Positions 24,954-32,755 of a stretch of DNA of 39,314 nt are shown piece by piece. Under the pieces are notes generated by a model. That model worked only from the letters and a program-made list of their open reading frames with translations, was not told where the DNA came from and searched no databases. The stretch is taken from assembly GCA_002392705.1 (NCBI GenBank), contig DGHP01000185.1:1-39314 (forward strand), written 5' to 3'. The first letter of the stretch is position 1, and the number at the start of each line of letters is the position of its first letter. The position numbers and the translations under genes were made by a program. The DNA is from Lachnospiraceae bacterium UBA3845 (GTDB lineage Bacteria; Bacillota; Clostridia; Lachnospirales; Lachnospiraceae).

Positions 24954-26864
24954 TCAGTTTTTCAGCGTGTAATCCCATCTTGCCAGGGAAAAATTCGGAT
25001 TATAGAAGGGATCGCCGCAGTCATAATAGGCTTTCCAGTGCTCCTTCATATACCTGACTTCCTCCCTGTAGCGGGAGGCTTTCTCCTCTGTATACTCATC
25101 CCCGCGGCTGACGGATTCATGATGGACAGCCCTGACAAAAGGATCGTATACAATAAGCAGGCCCCGCTCCCTGAGCTTCAGGCACAGGTCCACATCATTG
25201 AAGGCAACCGCAAGCTCCTCCGTAAAGCCGCCCGCTTCATCAAAAGCGTCCCTCCGGACCATCATCAGAGCCCCCGTGACCGCAGAGAGATCCTGCATGG
25301 TTTCCGCCCGGTGCATATAGCCGCCGAAGGAACCGTTCATCCCTGTAAACAGACTTCCTGCGATGCCGCCGATTCCCAGGGCGATCCCGGCGGACTGGAT
25401 CTTTCCGTCCGGGTAGAAGAGCCTGGCGCCGACTGCCCCGACTTCCGTCCGGGAGGCGACGGAGAGCATCTCCTTCAGCCAGTTTTCGGTCAGCAGCTCG
25501 ATATCGTTGTTCATAAATACAAGGAACTGCCCTCTTGCTTTCGCCGCCGCGTAATTATTCAGCGCCGCGAAGTTGAAAGGCCCCTTCCTCCGGATTACGC
25601 GCACATGGTCTTTTCCCTGGATCGACCGGTAGTAATCCAGAATCTCCCGGGAGCGGGAGTTGTTCTCGACAACCAGCACCTCATAACGGGGGTAGGAAGT
25701 CTTTTCGCGGATGGCGTTCAGGCAGCGTGCGAGGGTCTCCTTCTGCTCACAGTTCGGAATCAGGATCGAGACGAAGGGTTCCTCCTCAAGGCTGTAACGG
25801 ACCCGGTAGAACCCGTGATCCTTCCTCTGCGTGACTTCTGCCCGGAGATCCTGTCTTTCAAGATGCTCACCGATCGCCCTGCGGCCGGCTTCATAGGCAT
25901 ACTGCTTGCTGTCCGGATTGTCGGCCGTGGACAGATCGTGGACCCGCCAGTGATACAGCGCTCCCGGTATATGGAGAACCGGGAAAACAGGCGCTTGACA
26001 GGAGCATGTCTTCTCTCCCCGGCCGGCAGGGTTCTCCTCATGAAAGCCCGGCTTTCTCAGATCTTTTCCGAAGATCCGGTCCACACAGCGCAGCACAAAC
26101 TCATAATCCTGCGCTCCCTCAAAAGAAGCGTCGATTCCGCCGGTTTCCAGAAACAGGCTGCGTCTTACCATCAGGAAATGGCAGATATAGTTGTTTGACC
26201 TGAGAAGGTCCAGGTTGAAGTCCGGCTTGAAATGCGGCTGGAAATACTCTCTTCCGCCGTGGCTGTCGAACCGCATCTTGTCTTCATCCGTGTAGATCAT
26301 CTGCACAGAGCCGCTGTCCCCTCCCAGAGCGTGCAGCGCCTTCGCAGCCTCATACAGGGCGTTCGGCGCAAGCATGTCGTCATGGTCAAGGAAGCAGATG
26401 AAATCGCCCGTGCACGCGGCGGCGGCAGCGTTCGTGTTGAGCGCGATCCCTCCGTTCTTATCAAGAGAAAGCAGCTTCACACGGCTGTCGCGCGCTTCAT
26501 AGACTTTAAGCAGAGACGACAGTTCTTTGTTCTCCGGGCTCGCGTTCGCGATCACCAGCTCCAGATGGGGATAGGTCTGGCTCAGCACGGAATCCGCCAT
26601 CTCCCTGAAATAAATCTCCGGCGTGTTCCAGACCGGCACACAGACAGAAAAGCGCACAGTCCCGCCAAAATCTTCCATCCTCTGGGCAGCGAGCGCGTCG
26701 GCGTCAGGCGAATGCTCCTCCAGCCAGGGGCCGTAGGGAACATCATCCGGCGTCAGCCGCTCCCTCACCCGGACAGCGAAGTCCTTCACTCCGTAGTGGC
26801 GCAGATAGCGCAGGGCTTTCCGGATATAATATGGTCTGAGTTTCTGCAGCAGTGATCGGCTCAT
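24954..26864 (-). CDS. Double GT2 glycosyltransferase, both domains apparently intact
   Basis: This 636-residue protein carries an N-terminal helical leader (1-70) and two GT-A domains. Domain 1 (about 71-310) has SVCVPVWN, DHDD (160-163 with D160 and D162) and AQDYE (251-255). Domain 2 (about 363-600) has SILIPN, VVENNSRS, the FMNNDI metal site (NND 452-454) and FNDVDLCLKL. The C-terminus carries CGDPFYNPNFS, a motif shared with the proteins at 29035-30903 and 30956-32596. Two active domains would let one protein add two sugars or act repeatedly. It lies 39 bp below the WecE-like gene. The exact sugars are unknown. Confidence 0.88.
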   Translation of the reverse strand: MSRSLLQKLRPYYIRKALRYLRHYGVKDFAVRVRERLTPDDVPYGPWLEEHSPDADALAAQRMEDFGGTVRFSVCVPVWNTPEIYFREMADSVLSQTYPHLELVIANASPENKELSSLLKVYEARDSRVKLLSLDKNGGIALNTNAAAAACTGDFICFLDHDDMLAPNALYEAAKALHALGGDSGSVQMIYTDEDKMRFDSHGGREYFQPHFKPDFNLDLLRSNNYICHFLMVRRSLFLETGGIDASFEGAQDYEFVLRCVDRIFGKDLRKPGFHEENPAGRGEKTCSCQAPVFPVLHIPGALYHWRVHDLSTADNPDSKQYAYEAGRRAIGEHLERQDLRAEVTQRKDHGFYRVRYSLEEEPFVSILIPNCEQKETLARCLNAIREKTSYPRYEVLVVENNSRSREILDYYRSIQGKDHVRVIRRKGPFNFAALNNYAAAKARGQFLVFMNNDIELLTENWLKEMLSVASRTEVGAVGARLFYPDGKIQSAGIALGIGGIAGSLFTGMNGSFGGYMHRAETMQDLSAVTGALMMVRRDAFDEAGGFTEELAVAFNDVDLCLKLRERGLLIVYDPFVRAVHHESVSRGDEYTEEKASRYREEVRYMKEHWKAYYDCGDPFYNPNFSLARWDYTLKN

Positions 26865-26903
26865 ATCGCAGGTCAGCCTCCCGGTGGGAAAAGGAAGGGC
26901 CGC

Positions 26904-28040
26904 TCAGCGCCTGAATCCCGGATATTCCAGGATACAGCGGGCCGTATAGCACATATCCTCTTCCGACAGATTATAAAACAGGGGCAGCCTCATAAGGCGC
27001 TCCGATTCCTTTGTCGTATAGATATCATCCCCGTGGAAGCGTCCGAACTTTCTTCCGGCTTCCGATGAGTGGAGGGGAACGTAGTGGAATACGCACAGGA
27101 CGCCTTTTTCCTTCATGTAGCGGATCAGATCGGTCCTCGTCTGAAGATCCCTGACCTTGATGTAATACATGTGGGCGTTATGAACCGCGTAATCCGGAAC
27201 ATAGGGCTGCTCGATCAGCCCCGCCTCCGCCAGCGGCCGGAGGGTCTCATGATAATAATTCCAGATGCTGAGGCGCTTTGCATTGATCTGATCAAAAACC
27301 TGCAGCTGCGCCCACAGATAGGATACGTTCAGCTCGCTCGGAAGGTAGGAGGAGCCGTAATCCACCCAGGTATACTTGTCGATCTGCCCGCGGAAGAACT
27401 TGCTGCGGTTGGTGCCCTTCTCCCGGACAATCTCCGCCCGCTCCTGATCCTCATCCGAATGAAAGCAGATGGCGCCGCCTTCCCCCATTGCATAGTTTTT
27501 TGTCTCATGAAAGCTGTAGCAGCCGTAGTCGCCAAGGGTTCCGAGGGCGCGCCCCTTGTACCAGGCATTGACGCCCTGGGCGGCATCCTCAACGACTTTC
27601 AGGCCATGCTTTGCGGCGATGGCTGAAATCCTGTCCATATCGCAGGCAACGCCGGCATAGTGCACCGGGCAGATCACCTTTGTCCGTTCCGTAACCGCGT
27701 CCTCGATCAGGTCCGGGTTGATGTTCATGGTCCTGGGATCAATATCCACAAAAACGATCTTTGAACCGCGCAGGACAAAGGCGTCCGCAGTGGAAACAAA
27801 GGTATAGGAGGGCATAATCACCTCATCCCCGCTTTTCAGATCACACAGCCAGGAGGCCATCTCCAGGGCGGAGGTACAGGAGGTCGTCATGTATACATGC
27901 TTCACATGAAACCGTTCACTGAACCAGTCCGACACTTTCTTTGTAAACGCGCCGTCGCCGCACAGCTTCCCGCTTTCGAGGGCTTCCCTGAAATAGTCAA
28001 GTTCCGTGCCGACAACCGGCGGCCTGTTAAAATCTATCAT
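26904..28040 (-). CDS. wecE: dTDP-4-amino-4,6-dideoxygalactose transaminase (WecE/RffA-like)
   Basis: This PLP-dependent sugar aminotransferase is expected to convert dTDP-4-keto-6-deoxyglucose plus glutamate into dTDP-4-amino-4,6-dideoxygalactose, a precursor of Fuc4N-type sugars. From ATG 28040 the protein is 378 residues and closely follows the enterobacterial WecE as I remember it. Motifs are FNRPPVVGTELDY, SGKLCGDGAFT, GDEVIMPSYTFVSTADAFVLRG, EDAAQG (151-156), SFHETKNY with the PLP lysine K181, and EKGTNRSKFFRGQ. A longer frame to 28082 adds an unrelated Ser-rich leader and is unlikely. The dTDP-glucose synthesis genes it needs are not in the window. Confidence 0.93.
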   Translation of the reverse strand: MIDFNRPPVVGTELDYFREALESGKLCGDGAFTKKVSDWFSERFHVKHVYMTTSCTSALEMASWLCDLKSGDEVIMPSYTFVSTADAFVLRGSKIVFVDIDPRTMNINPDLIEDAVTERTKVICPVHYAGVACDMDRISAIAAKHGLKVVEDAAQGVNAWYKGRALGTLGDYGCYSFHETKNYAMGEGGAICFHSDEDQERAEIVREKGTNRSKFFRGQIDKYTWVDYGSSYLPSELNVSYLWAQLQVFDQINAKRLSIWNYYHETLRPLAEAGLIEQPYVPDYAVHNAHMYYIKVRDLQTRTDLIRYMKEKGVLCVFHYVPLHSSEAGRKFGRFHGDDIYTTKESERLMRLPLFYNLSEEDMCYTARCILEYPGFRR

Positions 28041-28141
28041 GTTTTCTGATACCTCAAATGATGAAGATGATGTAACGGTCAAAAGTATAATCCGGGCTGC
28101 ACCGTCCTTTCATGGTTGCCGGCCACGGCCCTTCAGGATCG

Positions 28142-28489
28142 TCAGAGCGAAAAAATCGCGATTCCGATCAGCATAATCCCCATGCCGATCAGCCTGCGCT
28201 TTGATATCTTTTCCTTCAGCAGCAGCACACCGATCACGGGGACGAATATATAGCTCATCGGTTCAATGACCGGTGAATAGGTCAGCGGAACATATTTCAG
28301 GGCGTACATGGTCAGGAAGGTGGACAGGAAGAAGATGAAATAAGCACTGATCACCATAGGATTCATGTACTCTTTCAGCTTCGTGCTGTGCTCCCTGTTC
28401 GCCTCCATCTTCAGCATGACCTGGGCGATGGAGGAAATAAAAACCGAAACGATCCAGACCGCGATATAGCGGCCGAGTCCCTCAAACAT
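28142..28489 (-). CDS. Small four-helix SMR/EamA-like membrane protein (possible ArnF-type flippase subunit)
   Basis: These 115 residues form four predicted membrane helices (about 8-25, 44-64, 68-90, 98-115), the size of small-multidrug-resistance proteins. IAQVMLK in helix 1 and a PLTYSPVIEPMSYIFVP stretch in helix 3 match the SMR/DMT pattern. The acidic residue in helix 1 that drug pumps such as EmrE need is absent, which fits lipid-sugar flippase subunits such as ArnE/ArnF better. It overlaps its partner gene by 8 bases, with AAGGAG just above the ATG. The pair probably forms a heterodimer. Substrate is inferred only from the surrounding polysaccharide genes. Confidence 0.75.
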   Translation of the reverse strand: MFEGLGRYIAVWIVSVFISSIAQVMLKMEANREHSTKLKEYMNPMVISAYFIFFLSTFLTMYALKYVPLTYSPVIEPMSYIFVPVIGVLLLKEKISKRRLIGMGIMLIGIAIFSL

Positions 28490-28907
28490 TCTCCTTCCCT
28501 CCTTCCGGAGGCAGGCTCTTTCCGGCGCTTTCGCCGCTGTCCCCGCTCACGCCGACCATGATTCCGAGCAGAATCACAGCCGATCCGAGAATCATCTTCC
28601 AGCTGACCTGTTCGTGGAAGACCAGAACGCCCCAGACCAGGCCCCAGATAATGGTGATGGGCTTGTTGGTAAAGGCAAATGTCAGGGACATATGCTTCAG
28701 CACCTGCTGCCAGGCAAGGGCGAAGGCGAACGTGATCACCAGCACCATGCCGTAGCACAGGCAAAAGCGAAAAGACAGGAACTTCTGTTTTCCTGCCATC
28801 TTGGAGGCCACACCGGCCAGCGAATTGACGATCAGACTCAGGTGAAGGGCGATAAACCACTTCAGAGTAACCTCACCGACCCGGATGCCTGAATGATTCT
28901 TATCCAT
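28482..28907 (-). CDS. Small four-helix SMR/EamA-like membrane protein (possible ArnE-type flippase subunit)
   Basis: This 141-residue protein is a second four-helix SMR/DMT protein, directly upstream of and overlapping the one at 28142. Visible features are a hydrophobic first helix (WFIALHLSLIVNSLAGVASK) without an acidic residue, a second (CYGMVLVITFAFALAW), a third with TFAFTNKPITIIWGLVWGV and a fourth (MILGSAVILLGIMVGV), then a short charged tail. I chose ATG 28907 because GGGGG lies 7 bases upstream; a TTG at 28937 is in frame but overlaps the promoter start region. It is the first gene after the promoter at 28941-28969. Confidence 0.75.
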   Translation of the reverse strand: MDKNHSGIRVGEVTLKWFIALHLSLIVNSLAGVASKMAGKQKFLSFRFCLCYGMVLVITFAFALAWQQVLKHMSLTFAFTNKPITIIWGLVWGVLVFHEQVSWKMILGSAVILLGIMVGVSGDSGESAGKSLPPEGGKENV

Positions 28908-28940
28908 ATTCTGTCCCCCAAATGGGCAAACTATCAAGGT

Positions 28941-28969
28941 ATTATATCACACAAACTATCACACCGCAA
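28941..28969 (-). promoter_or_regulatory. Strong sigma-A promoter inside the polysaccharide locus
   Basis: On the minus strand the -35 is TTGCGG (28964-28969), the -10 is a perfect TATAAT (28941-28946), the spacer is 17 bases and there is an extended -10 TG two bases upstream. Transcription would start near 28934, about 27 bases above the first SMR gene. The 10-mer TGATAGTTTG occurs twice, in the spacer (28952-28961) and at the start point (28927-28936), 25 bases apart. This is a possible regulator site. Confidence 0.85.
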
Positions 28970-29034
28970 GACAGGTGTTTCTATCCCCGCGGCTGCGCAG
29001 ATTTTTTCCGTTCTACAGCCGGGCTGCGGGGCGC

Positions 29035-30903
29035 TCAGCTCTTCTGGGACCAGTCGCATTTCCTGTCTGAAAGATTCGGATTGTAGCAGGGATCCCCTGC
29101 CTTCAGGAATTTTATCCAGCGCCGGACAAAATATTTTTTCTCCGCTTCAAAGCGCTTTTTCTTCTCCGGCGTATCCTCCATTCCCCGGCTCATGGATTCA
29201 TGATGGGTCAGCAGAGCCGTCGGTTCAAATACATTGCGGTATCCCATTTCCAGCAGGCGCAGGCAGAAATCCACGTCATTCAGAGCCACGGCAAGTTCCG
29301 GGCTAAAGCCGCCTGCCCTGCGGTAGACGCTTTTTTTCACCATCAGGCAGGCCGCCGTCAGCGCGCTGACGTTCTGCAGGACCGCCGCCCGGTTCATATA
29401 GCCCGGGTCGTCCCCGTCCTCTCCCACCATCATGCTGCCGGCAAATCCCATCAGGCCTGTCACGATGCCGGCTGACTGGACTTTTCCGTCCGGGTACAGC
29501 AGCTTCGGGCCCACGGCTCCGACCCCTTCCGCCTGGCAGGATCCCAGAAGGCGTTCGATCCAGTCCGCGGTCCGCACCGTCACATCGTTGTTCATCAATA
29601 TGACATAGTCCCCGCTGCTGTTCATGACGCCCTCGTTGACAAGGAGGGAAAAATTGAACGGACGGTCAAACCGGATCACCCGGACCCGGCTCTCCTTCTC
29701 ACAGATCTCCCTGTACCAGGCAAAGGTCTGCTCAGAGACGGAATTGTTCTCGACGATGATAATCTCATAGTGCTGCCAGGAAGAACGCCGGAGGATGGAG
29801 CTGACGCAGGCCTTAAGCATCTTCACATTGTCCCTGCTCGGAATAATAATCGACACAAGGCTTGCGGCGGGTTCCCTGCGGACGTGGAAACTGCGCACGC
29901 TGGGACCGCCCTCGATGAAGGCCTGAATCCCGTTTCTCTTAAGATCCTCCTCCAGAACCCTTCGCAGTCTCGCGGGACTGATCATGGAGGTCCCGCGCTC
30001 CTTCACATGGCATAAAACCTTCGGGACGTGGCGCACGCCGCCCCGCCGGGCCGCGCATTCGCAGCAGCGGAGCACAAAATCATAATAAGCGGGCTCGTCC
30101 GCCAGGGACCAGGCGGACGGAACCAGGTCCCAGTCCGCTCTCTTTCTGCCCTTTTCCTTCAGACTGCGCGTATCCTCTTTCGGAAAAAACAGGTCCTTTG
30201 CCATATCCTGTTCCGCCCCGGCATAGAAGCTCCGCACGATGCCTGCCCGGACCGCAAACAGCTGCCCTACATAATTCATGGAGCGCAGATACTCCGGGCT
30301 GTAGTCCGGCTTGAAAAGAGGACTGCTGAAGACAAGTTTCCTCTCACCGCCGGCCTTCCGGCTCAATTCCCCCTCAGGATCATTCCGGTCCTCCCTGTAG
30401 GAATCCTCGTCCGTATACACCGCATCCGCTCCGTCCTGAAGCGCTTTCACGATCTCAAAGAATGCGTCCCTGGTGATAAGGTCCCCCTCCCGGATGACCA
30501 GCAGGAAATCTTCATCGCTGATCTGTGAATTAAGCGTCTCCGTAAACTGATAGTTCCCGTATGTGGATGCCTTTACGGAAGCGGCCGTGGCCGCCCTGTC
30601 CGGGGACGTCTTCCCATCCTCCCTGTCTGAGCGCGCCGCCGAATCCATATTTCCTGCCCCGGGAGAAGTCATAATCACACACAGGACAGGGCTGCGCTTC
30701 ATCCAGAGATTTTTCTGGTAACCCACAAGCGAGGGGGACGGCTCCTGGCTCCGCACCCAGGCATTGTAGTCAAAACGAGCATCCCGGACCTTCTCCACCG
30801 CATGGGCGCCGAATTCCTTCAGCCCGCGGCTCTTCAGATAATCAAACCCCTTCCGGAGCGCATTTCTCCCGTCCGGAGCATTTTCCTGATCATTCCCAAG
30901 CAT
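29035..30903 (-). CDS. Double GT2 protein; N-terminal domain degenerate, C-terminal domain intact
   Basis: This 622-residue protein has the same plan as that at 24954. The N-terminal half (about 70-300) keeps the outline (TDEDSY, FKPDYSPEYLRSMNY, YYDFVLRC), but the metal site normally DHDD reads REGD (138-141) and the QDYE-like motif is weak. The C-terminal half (about 345-600) has SIIIPSRDN, IVENNSVS, LMNNDV (NND 438-440), LNDVDFCLRL, HHESMSRG and the C-terminal AGDPCYNPNLS. A Ser/Ala/Asp-rich insert (about 83-110) separates the leader from domain 1. AGGA lies 7 bases above ATG 30903. It is the last gene before the promoter at 28.95 kb; I see no terminator between. Confidence 0.85.
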   Translation of the reverse strand: MLGNDQENAPDGRNALRKGFDYLKSRGLKEFGAHAVEKVRDARFDYNAWVRSQEPSPSLVGYQKNLWMKRSPVLCVIMTSPGAGNMDSAARSDREDGKTSPDRAATAASVKASTYGNYQFTETLNSQISDEDFLLVIREGDLITRDAFFEIVKALQDGADAVYTDEDSYREDRNDPEGELSRKAGGERKLVFSSPLFKPDYSPEYLRSMNYVGQLFAVRAGIVRSFYAGAEQDMAKDLFFPKEDTRSLKEKGRKRADWDLVPSAWSLADEPAYYDFVLRCCECAARRGGVRHVPKVLCHVKERGTSMISPARLRRVLEEDLKRNGIQAFIEGGPSVRSFHVRREPAASLVSIIIPSRDNVKMLKACVSSILRRSSWQHYEIIIVENNSVSEQTFAWYREICEKESRVRVIRFDRPFNFSLLVNEGVMNSSGDYVILMNNDVTVRTADWIERLLGSCQAEGVGAVGPKLLYPDGKVQSAGIVTGLMGFAGSMMVGEDGDDPGYMNRAAVLQNVSALTAACLMVKKSVYRRAGGFSPELAVALNDVDFCLRLLEMGYRNVFEPTALLTHHESMSRGMEDTPEKKKRFEAEKKYFVRRWIKFLKAGDPCYNPNLSDRKCDWSQKS

Positions 30904-30955
30904 CTTTCTTTCCTGAACTTTCCTGATTGCAGTCCCGGCAGTTTCCGCACCGCGG

Positions 30956-32596
30956 TCAATCCTCCATATGGAGATACTTCAGACAGGGCGCCTTTGCCTC
31001 CCGGACCATGTCTCTGCAGCTGAAGCTTCTCCCTGTCAGAGTCAGATTCGGGTTGTAGAAGGGATCCCCCGCCGCCAGTTCCTTCTCCCATTTTTTAACA
31101 AAACATCGGATCTCCGAATGGAATCTTTCAATCTTCTCCGGGCTGTCCTCCGCCCCTCTGGAAACGGACTCATAGTGGAAAAGCCTGGCATCCGGCGCTT
31201 CCAGGATCCTGAAGCCCATCCGGCGCAGGCGAAGACACAGGTCCACGTCATTGAAGGTGACGGCCAGTTCCTCATCGAAGCCTCCCGCCTTCAGGAAAAG
31301 TTCCCGGCGCATCATCAGGCAGGCACCGGTCACGGCGCTGACATTGTGAAGATTCTCAAGGAGCAGGGAAGGATAAAGACCTTCCCAGTCAGTTGGATCC
31401 TCCCCCTGAAAAGCATGCCCTGCGATGCCTCCGTATCCCAGAATCACACCCGCGTGCTGTACGGTCTCATTCCCGTATAAAAGCAGGGCGCCCACCGCCC
31501 CCGTTCCGGGTGCGGATGCCAGATCCCTGAGAATCCGCAGGGAGTCCTCCCTGATCACGGCGGTATCATTGTTCAGGAAGAGCAGATAATCCCCGGCCGC
31601 ATTGGCTGCTCCGAAATTGTTGATTGCGGAATAATTGAATTCCCTGTCCCAGTTCAGGATCTTCACCCGGGGATCCGCCTTCCGGAGCGCTTCATAAAGG
31701 CTGAAAGTCTCCTTTTCCCGGCTGCCGTTCTCCAGAATCAGAATCTCCAGATTTCTGCAGCTGTTCACTTCCTGCAGGGAAAGGATACAGCGCTTCAGGT
31801 CATCCGCATGATCCCTGTTCGGGATCAGGACCGAGATCAGAGCTTCCTCCCCGTCCTCCGAAGCCGCGGCGGCAGCTTTGGAAGGAATGCTTTCTTTTCT
31901 GGCAGAGCTTTCCCCGGCCGTATCCGCCTCATGGTAGAGAATCCTGGGAATATGGCGGATTCTTCCCTGTCTCTCCCGCCCGGGGATATCCTCCTCAAGG
32001 GAAGCGATCCGTTTCAGGAACTTATGATATTCATCCTCCTTCCAGTCAGAAGAAGGAAAGCCTGCCTCAAGAGCCGTCTTCGTACGTACGAGAAAAACAT
32101 TGCCGATATAATTGACGCAGGATAAAAGCTGCGGATCATAGTCAGGACGGAAGGCGGGATTCTCCTTGCGCCCGTCCGGGCCGATCCGGTCAGAATCAAA
32201 GTAGATCAGGTCGATCTCATCCAGTGATTCATTGAGCAGCTTTACGCACTGATAGAGCAGATCCGGAGCAAGGGAGCAGCCGGGTCCCGCAAAAAGCATG
32301 TAATCCAGATCCCTGTAATCTTTGCCTGCCCGGAAAAAACGGTAGATCTGCAGGCTCAGCGACTGCAGGAAGGCAGTCCGGTCCGTCCCCTCCGCATGTG
32401 CCAGCACCCCGATCGCCGGCTGCCAGGCAAATACTTCCTTCGCCATCCTGGCGTAGTCACGGGAGGAAAGCCTGCTCCTGTCGGCCCATTTCTCGTAGGA
32501 AATCTCCGCCTGGGGCGTACGAAAAATCCGGTCCTTTATCGTGGCCACTGTCCCCTGAAGGCCGTAATCCTCCAGGTACCTCCTCAATCTTCCCAT
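30956..32596 (-). CDS. GT2 protein; remnant N-terminal domain, intact C-terminal domain
   Basis: A 546-residue relative of the two double GT2 proteins. The first half (about 60-225) still shows DLIYFDSDRIGPDG, FRPDYDPQLLSCVNYIGN and a length close to a GT-A domain. The metal site reads AGPG (103-106), so it is probably inactive. The second half (about 253-500) is intact: SVLIPNRDH, ILENGSRE, FNYSAINNFGA, FLNNDT (NND 342-344), FNDVDLCLRL and FHYESVSRG, then AGDPFYNPNLTL near the end. It lies below the GT2-GT4 gene after a 159-bp spacer in which I see no feature. Its role is probably one transfer step in the same glycan. Confidence 0.83.
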   Translation of the reverse strand: MGRLRRYLEDYGLQGTVATIKDRIFRTPQAEISYEKWADRSRLSSRDYARMAKEVFAWQPAIGVLAHAEGTDRTAFLQSLSLQIYRFFRAGKDYRDLDYMLFAGPGCSLAPDLLYQCVKLLNESLDEIDLIYFDSDRIGPDGRKENPAFRPDYDPQLLSCVNYIGNVFLVRTKTALEAGFPSSDWKEDEYHKFLKRIASLEEDIPGRERQGRIRHIPRILYHEADTAGESSARKESIPSKAAAAASEDGEEALISVLIPNRDHADDLKRCILSLQEVNSCRNLEILILENGSREKETFSLYEALRKADPRVKILNWDREFNYSAINNFGAANAAGDYLLFLNNDTAVIREDSLRILRDLASAPGTGAVGALLLYGNETVQHAGVILGYGGIAGHAFQGEDPTDWEGLYPSLLLENLHNVSAVTGACLMMRRELFLKAGGFDEELAVTFNDVDLCLRLRRMGFRILEAPDARLFHYESVSRGAEDSPEKIERFHSEIRCFVKKWEKELAAGDPFYNPNLTLTGRSFSCRDMVREAKAPCLKYLHMED

Positions 32597-32755
32597 ATCC
32601 GTATCTGTCCGCCCGCTTTCCTGCGGCGCTCCTTTCTGTCAGTCTTCCATGATCCGTTCCGTCCTGGGAGCGCGGCGCCCGGCGCATGGCTTTTTCATCT
32701 GCCGGCTTCATCTGCGCGAAAGCAGCTGCTTAATCCCGGACGGCCTCCCGCGGCA

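Noticed and set aside
28980..29034. GC-rich inverted repeat below the GT2 gene as a terminator
   Set aside because: The stem is only about 6 bp and is interrupted, and the minus strand has an A-run rather than a T-run after it.
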